Below are positions 1 through 7,791 of a stretch of 64,000 nt of DNA, one piece after another. The stretch comes from Devosia sp. Root413D1. Its GTDB lineage: Bacteria; Pseudomonadota; Alphaproteobacteria; Rhizobiales; Devosiaceae. The notes beneath the pieces are model-generated. The model worked only from the letters and a program-made list of their open reading frames with translations. It was not told the DNA's origin and ran no database searches. Both the position numbers and the translations under genes were made by a program. Numbering within the stretch: the first letter of the stretch is position 1; every line of letters starts with the position of its first letter. The stretch is taken from NCBI RefSeq assembly GCF_001425235.1, contig NZ_LMEA01000001.1:186001-250000 (forward strand), written 5' to 3'.

Positions 1-92
1 AGCGCCAGCGCCAGCAGCGGGCCCACGGTCTTCAGGTCGAGGCGAAAGCCGCTTGCCGGCTTTACCGTTGCGTCAGGCGCTGATGCGCTCAT
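1..92 (-). CDS. Sugar ABC transporter permease, N-terminus only
   Basis: Only the first 30 codons are inside the window. The start ATG (90-92) lies inside the end of the upstream ATPase gene, overlapping it by 20 bases, which implies translational coupling. The visible part begins MSASAPDATV, a polar cytoplasmic tail, and ends in a hydrophobic stretch (VGPLLALAL) that should open the first membrane helix. Its place directly after an RbsA/MglA-type ATPase makes it the membrane subunit of that monosaccharide importer (RbsC-like family). This is inferred from context because almost none of the protein is visible. Confidence 0.7.
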   Translation of the reverse strand, partial: MSASAPDATVKPASGFRLDLKTVGPLLALA

Positions 93-1614
93 CATTCCCA
101 CTCTGCTTGATGCCTGCGGCGTACCGCATGATTTCCGCCTCGGTGATCTCGGCGCCTTCCAGGAGGCCGGCCATGCGGCCCTCGCGCATCACCACCACGC
201 GGTGGCTGAGCCCGATCACTTCCTGCATTTCCGACGAGATCACGATGATCGATTTACCCTCGGCGGCCAGCGCCGCGATGATGTGATAGATCTGCTGCTT
301 GGTGCCCACATCGATGCCGCGCGTCGGCTCATCCATGATGATGATGTCGGGCTCCGACTCCATCGTCTTGCCCAGCATCAGCTTCTGCTGGTTGCCGCCC
401 GATAGCCGCCCCACCGCCACCGAGGGGTCGCGCGCCCGGATGTCGAAGCGGCGCACGGCGCGATCGAGCGCCTTCTGCTCGCTGGAAAAATCGAGAAAGC
501 CGGCCTTGAGGTGCTTGCCCAGCGTCAGCAGCGTCAGGTTGGGCCTGAGGCCCATATTGAGCAGCAGGCCTTTGCCCTTCCGATCCTTGGTCATGTAGGC
601 GAGGCCGGCGCTGACCGACTGCGCCACCCGGGTGAAATTGACCGGCTTGCCGTTGACCTGCACTTCGCCGGCGGTGCGGTGCACCAGCCCGACGATCGCC
701 TCGGCCACCGCGGTGCGGCCCGAGCCGATCAGCCCGGCAAAGCCGAGGATTTCGCCGCGCCGCATATCGAACGAGATGTTGCGCACCCCCGGCGCTTCGA
801 GCTTGCGCACCGACAGCACGATGGGCGCATCGACATCCGGCTCGTGCTTAGGCGGATAGAGGTTGGTGAGTTCCCGGCCGACCATCATCTGCGCTGCCGA
901 ATCCGGCGTCATCACTTCGGTGCCGACCGTGGCGATCAACTGCCCGTCGCGTAGCACGGTGACGCGCTTGGCCAGCGCCATCACCTCGTCGAGCTTGTGC
1001 GAGATGAAGATGATGGCGACGCCGCGTGCCGTGAGCCGGCGGATCTGCTCGAACAGCGTCTGCGTCTCGCCCACCGACAGCACCGCGGTCGGCTCGTCCA
1101 TGATCAGCACCCGGGCATCGCGGCTGATCGCCTTGGCGATCTCGACCATCTGCTTGTCGGCCACCGACAGCGTGCTGATGCGCGTATCGGGATCGACGTG
1201 GACATGCAGCGTTTCGAGGATCGAGCGGGCCTTCGCGCGCATCTGCTCCACATCGAGGAAGCCGAAGCGGCGGATCTCGCGGCCGAGAAAGATCGACTCG
1301 GCGACGGTCAGGTGCTCGGCGAGGTTGAGCTCCTGGTGGATCAGGACGATGCCCATCGCCTCGGCTTGGCCGTTGGGCGGCAGCACCATGGGTTTGCCGT
1401 CGAACATCACCGTGCCGGAGCTCGGCTGCTCGATGCCGGAAAGGATCTTGATGAGGGTCGATTTGCCCGCGCCATTCTCGCCGATCAGCGCATGCACTTC
1501 GCCGCGCCTGACCTCGAAATCGACGCTGAACAGCACCGGGACGTCGTTGAACGACTTCGAAATCCGGCTCGCCGCAAGGATTGGCGGCGCTGACGCGTCA
1601 GCGGCGTGCGACAT
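73..1614 (-). CDS. Sugar ABC transporter ATP-binding protein (RbsA/MglA type)
   Basis: A 513-residue duplicated ATPase that powers uptake of a monosaccharide or similar polyol. Domain 1 has Walker A GENGAGKS at about 45-52 and a degenerate signature LSVADKQ. Domain 2 has an atypical Walker A (GLIGSGRT) and a normal LSGGNQQ signature; this asymmetry is typical of the RbsA/MglA/XylG family. The frame is open to an ATG at 1689, but that codon lies inside an operator-like palindrome. The ATG at 1612-1614 follows a GGGGGAGAG ribosome site and is the better start. The gene is divergent from a LacI-type regulator, so it is probably repressed until its sugar is present. The binding protein is not in the window. 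Confidence 0.93.
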   Translation of the reverse strand: MSHAADASAPPILAASRISKSFNDVPVLFSVDFEVRRGEVHALIGENGAGKSTLIKILSGIEQPSSGTVMFDGKPMVLPPNGQAEAMGIVLIHQELNLAEHLTVAESIFLGREIRRFGFLDVEQMRAKARSILETLHVHVDPDTRISTLSVADKQMVEIAKAISRDARVLIMDEPTAVLSVGETQTLFEQIRRLTARGVAIIFISHKLDEVMALAKRVTVLRDGQLIATVGTEVMTPDSAAQMMVGRELTNLYPPKHEPDVDAPIVLSVRKLEAPGVRNISFDMRRGEILGFAGLIGSGRTAVAEAIVGLVHRTAGEVQVNGKPVNFTRVAQSVSAGLAYMTKDRKGKGLLLNMGLRPNLTLLTLGKHLKAGFLDFSSEQKALDRAVRRFDIRARDPSVAVGRLSGGNQQKLMLGKTMESEPDIIIMDEPTRGIDVGTKQQIYHIIAALAAEGKSIIVISSEMQEVIGLSHRVVVMREGRMAGLLEGAEITEAEIMRYAAGIKQSGNDERISA

Positions 1615-1673
1615 CGATGAGCTCTCCCCCGGGAAGCGGCCGGTTCCTCCTGGCTCTGCTTCCGTGATCGGTG

Positions 1674-1710
1674 ATGTAAAGGTTTTCATGACCTATGTAA
1701 AGGTTTACAT
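1674..1710. promoter_or_regulatory. Tandem operator-like palindromes between sugar ABC operon and lacI-type gene
   Basis: Two 16-bp sites: ATGTAAAGGTTTTCAT (1674-1689) and ATGTAAAGGTTTACAT (1695-1710). The second is a dyad with arms ATGTAAA/TTTACAT; the first differs by one base. Their starts are exactly 21 bp apart, two helical turns, so two repressor dimers would bind one face of the DNA. The position between divergent ABC and LacI genes makes them the likely binding sites of that regulator (inference). Confidence 0.65.
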
Positions 1711-1818
1711 GACGCATCATTGGTGTAGCCTCGCGACGTGACGACTGGCGGAAGCCGCGCCTTCTGATAAGGGATTCCTGGGGACCACCTCGCCGGATGG
1801 CGGTGGACGGAGCAGCGC

Positions 1819-2850
1819 GTGCAGCAACAGAAACTGGCTACGATTGAAGACGTTGCGGCCATTGCCGGCGTTTCCATCGCTACCGTCAGCCGCGCCATCA
1901 ACGAACCCACCAAGGTCGCCGACGAGACGCGCCGCCGCGTCAACGAAGCCATCGCCCGCACCGGCTACACCACCAACGCCATGGCCCGCTCGCTGCGCAT
2001 GCGGCGCTCCAACATGATCCTGATTCTGGCGCCCGATGTCGGCGACCCGAACTTCTCCAACATCCTTGTCGGGCTCGAGACCGAAGCCAGCAAGCGCGGC
2101 TATGGCGTGTTGATCGGCAATACCCAGAACGATGCCGAGCGCGAGGCCGACTATCTGCGCTTCATCAGTTCCAACCAGGCCGACGGGATGATCCTGCTCA
2201 CCGGCCACCTGCCCTACGGCCATGCCCAGCCTGGCCAGGAAACCCGGCTGCCGCCGATGGTCGCGGTCAACGAGCCGGTGCCCGACAGCGACATCCCGTT
2301 CGTCGGCGTCGACAATTTCGAGGGTTCGCGGCTCGCTGCCGAACACCTGATTTCGCAGGGCCACCGCCGCATCGCCTTCATCGGCCGCTCCAGCAGCCGG
2401 GCGGTGAACAAGCTGCGCGAGCGCGGCTATCGCGCGGCGCTCGAAGCCGCCGGCATCGCCATCGACCCGCTGCTGATCCTCGATGGCGACGGCACCACCG
2501 AGAGCGGCCGCCAGGCCACCGAGCACATGTTCGTCCGCGACGTGCTGCCGACGGCGTTTCTGTGCATCAACGACGCCACGGCGCTCGGGGTGATCATCGC
2601 CCTCAATGCCCGCCGCTACGACCTGCCGCGCCAGTTCTCGGTGATGGGCTTCGACGACATCTCGTTCGCCAGCTTCGTCACCCCCTCGCTCACCACCATG
2701 AAGCAGCCGCGTTTGCGGATCGGCGAGGCCGCCATGGACATGCTGCTCGGCCTGCTCGAAGGCAACCGCCCCGACCGCAACAGTGTGCTGCTGCGATCAG
2801 AGCTGATCGTTCGGAATTCGGTGGCGCCGCCACGGTCGTCGCTGCCTTAG
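1819..2850 (+). CDS. LacI-family transcriptional regulator
   Basis: 343 residues, the usual length for LacI/PurR-type repressors. The N-terminal helix-turn-helix is clear (TIEDVAAIAGVSIATVSRAI at about 8-27, then a hinge helix region near NAMARSLR). The remainder is a periplasmic-binding-protein-like effector domain with the family's typical FVGVDNFEGSRLAAEHLI and GFDDISFASF segments. It is divergent from the sugar ABC genes and separated by paired palindromes, so it most likely senses the sugar imported by that system. Which sugar cannot be told from this sequence. Confidence 0.93.
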   Translation: MQQQKLATIEDVAAIAGVSIATVSRAINEPTKVADETRRRVNEAIARTGYTTNAMARSLRMRRSNMILILAPDVGDPNFSNILVGLETEASKRGYGVLIGNTQNDAEREADYLRFISSNQADGMILLTGHLPYGHAQPGQETRLPPMVAVNEPVPDSDIPFVGVDNFEGSRLAAEHLISQGHRRIAFIGRSSSRAVNKLRERGYRAALEAAGIAIDPLLILDGDGTTESGRQATEHMFVRDVLPTAFLCINDATALGVIIALNARRYDLPRQFSVMGFDDISFASFVTPSLTTMKQPRLRIGEAAMDMLLGLLEGNRPDRNSVLLRSELIVRNSVAPPRSSLP

Positions 2851-2888
2851 GGCTCGAGTTAGGCCACCGCCTCGCCTCCCCCACCGGC

Positions 2889-2967
2889 TGTCATCCCAGC
2901 GAAGGCTGGGACCCAACGCGCCTCAGCACCAGCGGGTAGATGGGTCCCAGCTTTCGCTGGGATGACA
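2889..2967. repeat. Intergenic inverted repeat, family 1 copy 1
   Basis: A 79-bp element with ends TGTCATCCCAGCG and CGCTGGGATGACA. Outer arms of about 27 bp pair almost perfectly (GGGACCCA ... TGGGTCCC), with a short unpaired centre. Similar copies occur at 5373-5452 and 24106-24185. It sits between two convergent genes, where it could also form a terminator-like hairpin in RNA. It has no open frame of its own and fills the 2851-3011 gap. Confidence 0.85.
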
Positions 2968-3011
2968 CCGAGTTGTTGGGACGAACTGTGCTGTCCAATG
3001 GCGGAACGGCC

Positions 3012-3734
3012 TCAGCTCACCGAAACCTGCGGCTCCCAGCTCGTCAGCAACCCTTCCCACCCCGGGAACCATTCGAGCAGCAGAATCTGCACGTTGCGGT
3101 CCCAACCGAGCCAGATGGCGAGCGCCGTCAGCAACAGCACGATCCCGAAGATCCGCTGGATGGTGGCGGCATGGCTCTGGAACCAGCCGAGCCGGCGCAC
3201 CAGTTGCCGGCCGCCCAACAGCACCGCCGCCATCGGCAAGGCGGTGCCGAGCGAGAAGGCGAGCGTCACCGCAACCGCGCCAAAACCCACCGACTGGTTG
3301 AGCGCCAGCGTGATCACCGACGCCATGATCGGCCCGACACAGGGGCTCCAGGCGAGGCCGAGCCCCACGCCCACCACCACGCCACCGCCGAAGCCGGTGC
3401 TCTGGCTGGCGGGCGCCCGTCCGGCAAGCCCGCTCGCCAGCCGCTCGAACTGCAGCTGCAGCCCGGGGATGACCAGCACCAGGCCGAGAATGGCGAGGAC
3501 CACGGCACTCAGCGTGCGGTTTATGTCGGGCGGCACACCCAAGAGCCGCACCAGTGCGCTCAGCGCCAGCGTCGCCGCGGTAAAGGCGAGGACGAAGCCG
3601 ACGATCACCCCGATCGGACGCGCCTTGCCCTCCTGCGTCGCCGTCGCGAGGATCATCGGCAACAGCGGCAGCACGCAGGGGGAGAGGATGGTGATGACGC
3701 CCGCGACGAAGGCGAGCGCGATAGTTGCCAGCAT
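3012..3734 (-). CDS. ccdA: CcdA-family thiol-electron transporter
   Basis: 240 residues with about six membrane helices, the size of CcdA (the short relative of the DsbD membrane domain). Two proline-flanked cysteines occur at the expected helix positions: SPCVLP near residue 19 and WSPCVGP near 131. These two carry electrons from cytoplasmic thioredoxin across the membrane. The gene follows a secreted thioredoxin-like gene after a 6-base gap, so the two probably form one pathway: CcdA reduces the thioredoxin-like protein, which reduces periplasmic thiols. Unlike cytochrome c maturation operons, no ccm genes are nearby; the neighbours are sulfur-transfer genes. Confidence 0.9.
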   Translation of the reverse strand: MLATIALAFVAGVITILSPCVLPLLPMILATATQEGKARPIGVIVGFVLAFTAATLALSALVRLLGVPPDINRTLSAVVLAILGLVLVIPGLQLQFERLASGLAGRAPASQSTGFGGGVVVGVGLGLAWSPCVGPIMASVITLALNQSVGFGAVAVTLAFSLGTALPMAAVLLGGRQLVRRLGWFQSHAATIQRIFGIVLLLTALAIWLGWDRNVQILLLEWFPGWEGLLTSWEPQVSVS

Positions 3735-3740
3735 CAGCGG

Positions 3741-4157
3741 TCAGAGCGCGCTGGTATGGGCGTTGAGGCCGTTGACCCCACCGCTGTTCCACAGCTCCAC
3801 GCCCTTGCCGTCCTGGTCGAGCAGCACGAACGTATCCTGGTAGGTGACGCCGAAGCGGGCCTTCAGCGCCTGCTCTTTGTCATAGTCGGCAATCACCAGT
3901 GTCAGGCCCGGGTTGACCTCGTCCCAGCGGGCATTGAGTTCGGTCACCGTGGCCCGGCAGTTCGGGCACCAGGCGGCATAGAAGAACACCACCGTCGTGC
4001 CCTTGGCGGCGAGCTCGGCGAGCTGCGCATCCCCCTCGTAGGAGAGCACCTGGGATTGAGGCGCTGCGACAGCCGCATCCTCGGCAATGGCCGGAACGAT
4101 TGTGGCAGGCAGCAGCAGGAATAGGGAGGTGAGAAGCAGGCGGAGCAATGGGCGCAT
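3741..4157 (-). CDS. Secreted thioredoxin-like protein (TlpA/DsbE-like)
   Basis: 138 residues. A signal peptide or anchor (RPLLRLLLTSLFLLLP, cleavage possible near AIAED) precedes a thioredoxin fold with the redox motif WCPNC (Cys64, Cys67), placing it in the periplasm. The ATG at 4155-4157 is preferred over a GTG at 4175 because it starts the basic-plus-hydrophobic leader and has a purine-rich GGAAAA upstream. It lies directly upstream of ccdA on the same strand, which should supply its electrons. The C-terminus is short after the fold. Its target could be cytochrome apoproteins, the neighbouring rhodanese, or the Cys-repeat protein at 6827-7183 (inference). Confidence 0.88.
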   Translation of the reverse strand: MRPLLRLLLTSLFLLLPATIVPAIAEDAAVAAPQSQVLSYEGDAQLAELAAKGTTVVFFYAAWCPNCRATVTELNARWDEVNPGLTLVIADYDKEQALKARFGVTYQDTFVLLDQDGKGVELWNSGGVNGLNAHTSAL

Positions 4158-4379
4158 GAAATGGTTTTCCGGCACGACGAGCCGTCGATTTGATCGGCAT
4201 TATCGCCTGCACCTGCGCGTATGCCTATGGGTTCACAAGGAAATTGATTGCCGCGAGGCCATCGCATGGCGACGGAAATTCCTGCCTTGCCCTGCAATTT
4301 GGAAACCTGTCGGCAGCATCGCACGGGGCGATGCGATTATGATGCCAACAAGTTCATGCTCGAGAGTGAGAATACTTCA

Positions 4380-5303
4380 ATGCGTTTCAACGTCCTCGCT
4401 ACGGCGCTCGTCCTCGGCCTTGCTGCCGCCGGCAGCGCGCAGGCCGAACGGCTGACCGATCAACCGCTGGTCGATGCCGCCTGGCTCAACAGCCAGCTCG
4501 GCAAGCCCGACCTGGTGATCATCGACATCCGCGACACCCCCAAGGATGGCACTGCCCCCTATGCCGCCGGCCACGTGCCGGGCGCTGTGGAAGCGCAGTA
4601 CGCCGCCTATGGCTGGCGCGCCAAGATCGACGGCGCTCCGGGCCTGCTCCCCAAGCTCGAGGATATTTCGGCCAAGATCGCGGCGCTCGGCGTCAGCGAC
4701 GACACCCAGGTGGTGATCGTACCGGCCGGCAGCGATGTCGCCGAATTCGGCGGCGCCACCCGCGTCTACTGGACTTTCAAGGTACTCGGCCACGACAATG
4801 TCACCGTGCTCGACGGCGGCTACAAGGCCTGGGCCGATGCCGGCCAGGCGGTCTCGACCGACGTCGTCACCCCGGTGGCCGGCAGCTTCACCGCCAAGCC
4901 GCGGCCGGAGCTGCGCGCCGAAGTGGCTGAAGTGGAAGAGGCGATCGCCAGCGACACCAACCTGATCGATGCCCGCTCGGTGGCGCAGTTCATCGGCAAG
5001 GAAAAGACCAACACGGTGCAGTCGCTCGGCTCCATCCCGACCGCGGTGAACCTCAACTTCGACAAGTTCTGGGACAAGGACGCCGGCAAGTTCGCGTCCA
5101 AGGCCTCGATCGATGCGCTGGTGCAGCAGGCCGGCGTCACCGACACCGACGGGCTGATCACCTTCTGCAACACCGGGCACCTCGCCTCGATCGCCTGGTT
5201 CGGCCTCTCCGAGGTCGCCGGCCTCAAGGGCGTGCGCCTCTATGACGGCTCGATGTCGCAGTGGACCCTCGACCCGGCCCGCCCCGTGGTGGTGCAGAAC
5301 TAA
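4380..5303 (+). CDS. Secreted two-domain rhodanese (sulfurtransferase)
   Basis: 307 residues. The ATG at 4380 begins a clear signal peptide ending GSAQA-ER, so the enzyme is exported; an upstream in-frame start at 4248 would bury that signal and is rejected. Two rhodanese-like domains follow. The N-terminal one keeps the fold (IIDIRDTPKDG, AGHVPGAVEA, DDTQVVIV) without an active cysteine; the C-terminal one has the active-site loop FCNTGHLAS with Cys263. Such enzymes move sulfane sulfur from thiosulfate or 3-mercaptopyruvate to a thiol acceptor. It is divergent from the thioredoxin-like/ccdA pair and upstream of a thiosulfate-type permease, which supports a periplasmic sulfur-handling role. 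Confidence 0.9.
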   Translation: MRFNVLATALVLGLAAAGSAQAERLTDQPLVDAAWLNSQLGKPDLVIIDIRDTPKDGTAPYAAGHVPGAVEAQYAAYGWRAKIDGAPGLLPKLEDISAKIAALGVSDDTQVVIVPAGSDVAEFGGATRVYWTFKVLGHDNVTVLDGGYKAWADAGQAVSTDVVTPVAGSFTAKPRPELRAEVAEVEEAIASDTNLIDARSVAQFIGKEKTNTVQSLGSIPTAVNLNFDKFWDKDAGKFASKASIDALVQQAGVTDTDGLITFCNTGHLASIAWFGLSEVAGLKGVRLYDGSMSQWTLDPARPVVVQN

Positions 5304-5372
5304 GGCGTTCGAACCACCCACGGTGTCACCCGGCCTGCTGCATCTTGTGCGGAGTCGTGCCCACCCACCGGC

Positions 5373-5452
5373 TGTCATCCCAGCGGAAGCTGGGACCCAT
5401 CTATCAGCTGGTGCGGGCGGTGAGTTGGGTCCCAGCTTTCGCTGGGATGACA
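5373..5452. repeat. Intergenic inverted repeat, family 1 copy 2
   Basis: An 80-bp element with the same ends as the copy at 2889-2967 (TGTCATCCCAGCG ... CGCTGGGATGACA) and the same length within a base, but a different centre. It separates the rhodanese gene from the yeeE-type operon. The surrounding gap 5304-5618 otherwise holds only one strong hairpin (5543-5568). Confidence 0.85.
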
Positions 5453-5542
5453 CCGAGTCTGGGGTTCTGCCAGAGGCCAAGTTCACCGGTGGGTAGGTCG
5501 GAATTCACCAGACCTAACCGCCCCTTCGACCAATCACTTATG

Positions 5543-5568
5543 GCGCCCGAGATTGCGATCTCGGGCGC
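5543..5568. terminator. Perfect 11-bp stem, 4-base loop hairpin
   Basis: GCGCCCGAGAT-TGCG-ATCTCGGGCGC. It lies after the rhodanese gene and 50 bases before the yeeE-type start. No T-run follows on either strand, so it may be a factor-assisted terminator or a leader structure of the downstream operon. Confidence 0.5.
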
Positions 5569-5618
5569 TGCGCTTTACCAGAGGTCGTAGACTTTCGACC
5601 GTTCAGGATCAGACTTCC

Positions 5619-6830
5619 GTGACAGACATCAGCGCGTCTCCGGCCCCTTCCTTCAGCTGGCCCAAGCTCGACCGCGGCCCGGTGATCGTGGCCCTCGCCA
5701 TGTTCGTCATCGGCAGCGTGGTGATCGGCCAGGTGGTCGACCTGCGCCAGACCGTGCTGTTCCTGATCGGCGGCCTGCTCGGCGCGACGCTCTATCACGC
5801 CTCGTTCGGCTTCACCGGCGGCTGGCGGCGGCTGGTGGTCGAAAGGCGCGGCGCCGCCGTGCGCGCCCAGATGCTGATGGTCGCCATCGCCACCATCGTC
5901 TTCATTCCGCTGCTCGCCGGTGGTTCTGCCTTCGGCCGCCCGCTGGTCGGCGCTGTGGCTCCGGTCGGCGTCTCGGTCGTGATTGGTGCTGCCATTTTCG
6001 GGCTCGGCATGCAGTTGGGCGGCGGCTGCGGCTCGGGCACGCTGTTCACCGTCGGCGGCGGCAGCGCTCGCATGCTGGTGACGCTTGCCGCTTTCATCTT
6101 CGGCGCACTGCTCGGCACCGCCCACCTCCCGTGGTGGCTGGCGCAGCCATCGCTGCCCAGCATCAGTCTCGGCACCAGCCTTGGCGCGCCGCTGGCCATC
6201 ATCGTGACGCTTGCCGGCCTCGCTGCCGTCGCCGGCATCACCGTGCTGATCGAACGCCGCGCCCATGGCGGGCTCGAACAGGCATCGAAGCCGAAGACCC
6301 GCGGGCTGTCGCGCCTGCTGCAGGGGCCGTGGCCATTGGTCGGCGCCGCGGTGCTCCTGGCGCTGCTCAATATCGCCACGCTGCTGATCGCCGGGCATCC
6401 CTGGTCGATCACCTATGGCTTTGGCCTCTGGGGCGCCAAACTCGCCCAGTCGGTCGGCGTGCCGGTCGAAACCTGGGCGTTCTGGACCGCCCCGGCTCAG
6501 GCCCAGGCGCTCAGCCGCAGCGTGCTGTTCGACATCACCTCGGTGATGGATTTCGGCATCCTGCTCGGCGCGGCCCTCGGCGCTGGGCTCGCCGGCAAGT
6601 TCGCCCCCAAGGCCGACCTGCCGCTCAAATCGGCGCTCGCTGCGGTGATTGGCGGCCTGCTGATGGGCTATGGCGCCCGGCTGTCGTTCGGCTGCAATAT
6701 CGGCGCGCTGTTCAGCGGCATCGCCTCGGGGAGCCTGCATGGCTGGGTCTGGTTCGCCGCCGCCTTCGCCGGCAGCTTTGTCGGCATCGCGCTGCGTCCG
6801 GTGTTCGGTCTCGACGGGTTCAAGAAATGA
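5619..6830 (+). CDS. YeeE/YedE-family membrane protein (thiosulfate-uptake type)
   Basis: 403 residues with many hydrophobic helices arranged as two related halves. Each half has the family's glycine-cysteine signature: QLGGGCGSGTL with Cys137, and LSFGCNIGAL with Cys359. In the characterised relative TsuA (YeeE) such cysteines line the pore and pass thiosulfate through by transient hydrogen bonds. The GTG at 5619 is chosen because it begins a plausible polar N-terminus after AGGATC; an ATG-like start at 5553 lies inside a hairpin. The stop overlaps the next gene start (ATGA at 6827). The substrate is thiosulfate or another sulfur species by family; selenium compounds are not excluded. Confidence 0.88.
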   Translation: MTDISASPAPSFSWPKLDRGPVIVALAMFVIGSVVIGQVVDLRQTVLFLIGGLLGATLYHASFGFTGGWRRLVVERRGAAVRAQMLMVAIATIVFIPLLAGGSAFGRPLVGAVAPVGVSVVIGAAIFGLGMQLGGGCGSGTLFTVGGGSARMLVTLAAFIFGALLGTAHLPWWLAQPSLPSISLGTSLGAPLAIIVTLAGLAAVAGITVLIERRAHGGLEQASKPKTRGLSRLLQGPWPLVGAAVLLALLNIATLLIAGHPWSITYGFGLWGAKLAQSVGVPVETWAFWTAPAQAQALSRSVLFDITSVMDFGILLGAALGAGLAGKFAPKADLPLKSALAAVIGGLLMGYGARLSFGCNIGALFSGIASGSLHGWVWFAAAFAGSFVGIALRPVFGLDGFKK

Positions 6831-7183
6831 GCGGTTCGCGTAACACCCTGCTGTTCGGCGCCGCGCTGCTCGCCGCCACTGCGGCCGTCGCCGCCGACCA
6901 CATCAGCCGCGGCAGCGGCGCCGCGGCCCCCACGGCAGTCACCGCGGGCGCCGATGCGGCCCCCTGTGCCGCGGCCTCACCCTGCGCGGCTGAATCGCCC
7001 TGCGCCGCCTCGTCTCCTTGCGCCGCAGCTTCGCCTTGTGCGGCGGCCGCCCCCTGCGCTGCAGCCGCCCCATGTGCCGCAGCGGCTCCCTGCGCTGCAG
7101 CCGCTCCTTGTGCCGCAGCTGCTCCCTGCGCTGCGGCAGCTCCTTGCGCCGCGGCCGCGCCCTGTGCGGCAGGCAGCCTCTGA
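6827..7183 (+). CDS. Secreted Cys-repeat protein: 12 tandem PCAAxx hexapeptides
   Basis: 118 residues, start ATG overlapping the upstream stop as ATGA. A signal peptide (MSGSRNT, then hydrophobic LLFGAALLAATAAVAA, cleavage near AVAA-D) is followed by about 24 polar/Ala residues and then 12 uninterrupted hexapeptides with the pattern Pro-Cys-Ala-Ala-x-x. Repeats 1-4 carry Ser or Glu at the variable places, repeats 5-11 are PCAAAA, and repeat 12 ends the protein. Every cysteine is therefore six residues from the next. Codon choice varies between repeats (TGT/TGC, CCC/CCT/CCA), so the amino-acid pattern is what is kept. No lipobox or known metal motif is seen. I do not recognise the family. Its operon and neighbours suggest sulfane-sulfur, thiol-redox or soft-metal binding in the periplasm. 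Confidence 0.85.
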   Translation: MSGSRNTLLFGAALLAATAAVAADHISRGSGAAAPTAVTAGADAAPCAAASPCAAESPCAASSPCAAASPCAAAAPCAAAAPCAAAAPCAAAAPCAAAAPCAAAAPCAAAAPCAAGSL

Positions 7184-7791
7184 TGACCGACGCCGCGGAG
7201 CGGCTTCGCGCGGCGCAGGAAGCGCTGTTCTGCGAGGAGGTACTGCGCAAAGGCGGTGATAACGTGCTGCACGCCACCTTGCGTGATGCGCCGGTGATCG
7301 CCTGGAGCCACTACCCGCCCGGCGACGTCTACGACCCGGCCTCGGGCGGCCAGTGGTACTATCACTGCCACATCCCGGCAGCCGAAGCCGAGCACGGCCA
7401 CTTCCATTGCTTCGTCCGCCCCGACGGCAAGGATGGTCCGGTGCATCACCTGATTGCCGTCGGCGTCGATGCGCATGGCCGGCTGCAGCGGCTATTCACC
7501 GTCAACCAGTGGGTGGTCGGCGACAGCTGGCTCGATGCCGAACCGAGCATCGCCCTGCTCGATCGCTTCGACATTGAGATGCCGCAGCCCTCCTACCTCA
7601 CCAACCGCTGGCTGAGCGCCATCCTCCGGCTCTACGCCGACGAGATCGCCACGCTGATCCGGCAGCGCGACGCGACCCTCGCGGCGCGCCAGGCGCCGGG
7701 TGGCGCACCGATCCGCGACGATCGCACGCTGGAGGTCACCTCGGAACTGCGCGTCGACCTCGCGTCCACGGTTCGGGCCCTGAGCCAATGA
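7183..7791 (+). CDS. Uncharacterised His/Cys-rich protein
   Basis: 202 residues, cytoplasmic by absence of a signal. The ATG shares one base with the stop of the PCAA-repeat gene (TGATG), and its own stop overlaps the next start (ATGA). The centre is rich in possible metal ligands: HCH at 61-63, HGHFHC at 71-76 and HH at 88-89, set in a segment beginning GGQWYYHCHIP. The C-terminal third is helical and charged. From memory it may belong to a domain-of-unknown-function family (DUF6969), but I cannot verify this. The strict coupling to the Cys-repeat gene argues for a shared task. Function unknown. Confidence 0.85.
   Translation: MTDAAERLRAAQEALFCEEVLRKGGDNVLHATLRDAPVIAWSHYPPGDVYDPASGGQWYYHCHIPAAEAEHGHFHCFVRPDGKDGPVHHLIAVGVDAHGRLQRLFTVNQWVVGDSWLDAEPSIALLDRFDIEMPQPSYLTNRWLSAILRLYADEIATLIRQRDATLAARQAPGGAPIRDDRTLEVTSELRVDLASTVRALSQ

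Noticed and set aside
6960-7180. A possible CRISPR-like or satellite DNA array with 18-bp period
   Set aside because: The 18-bp period is codon-phased and encodes the PCAAxx hexapeptides; no spacers or repeat-spacer alternation exist, and synonymous changes show protein-level constraint.
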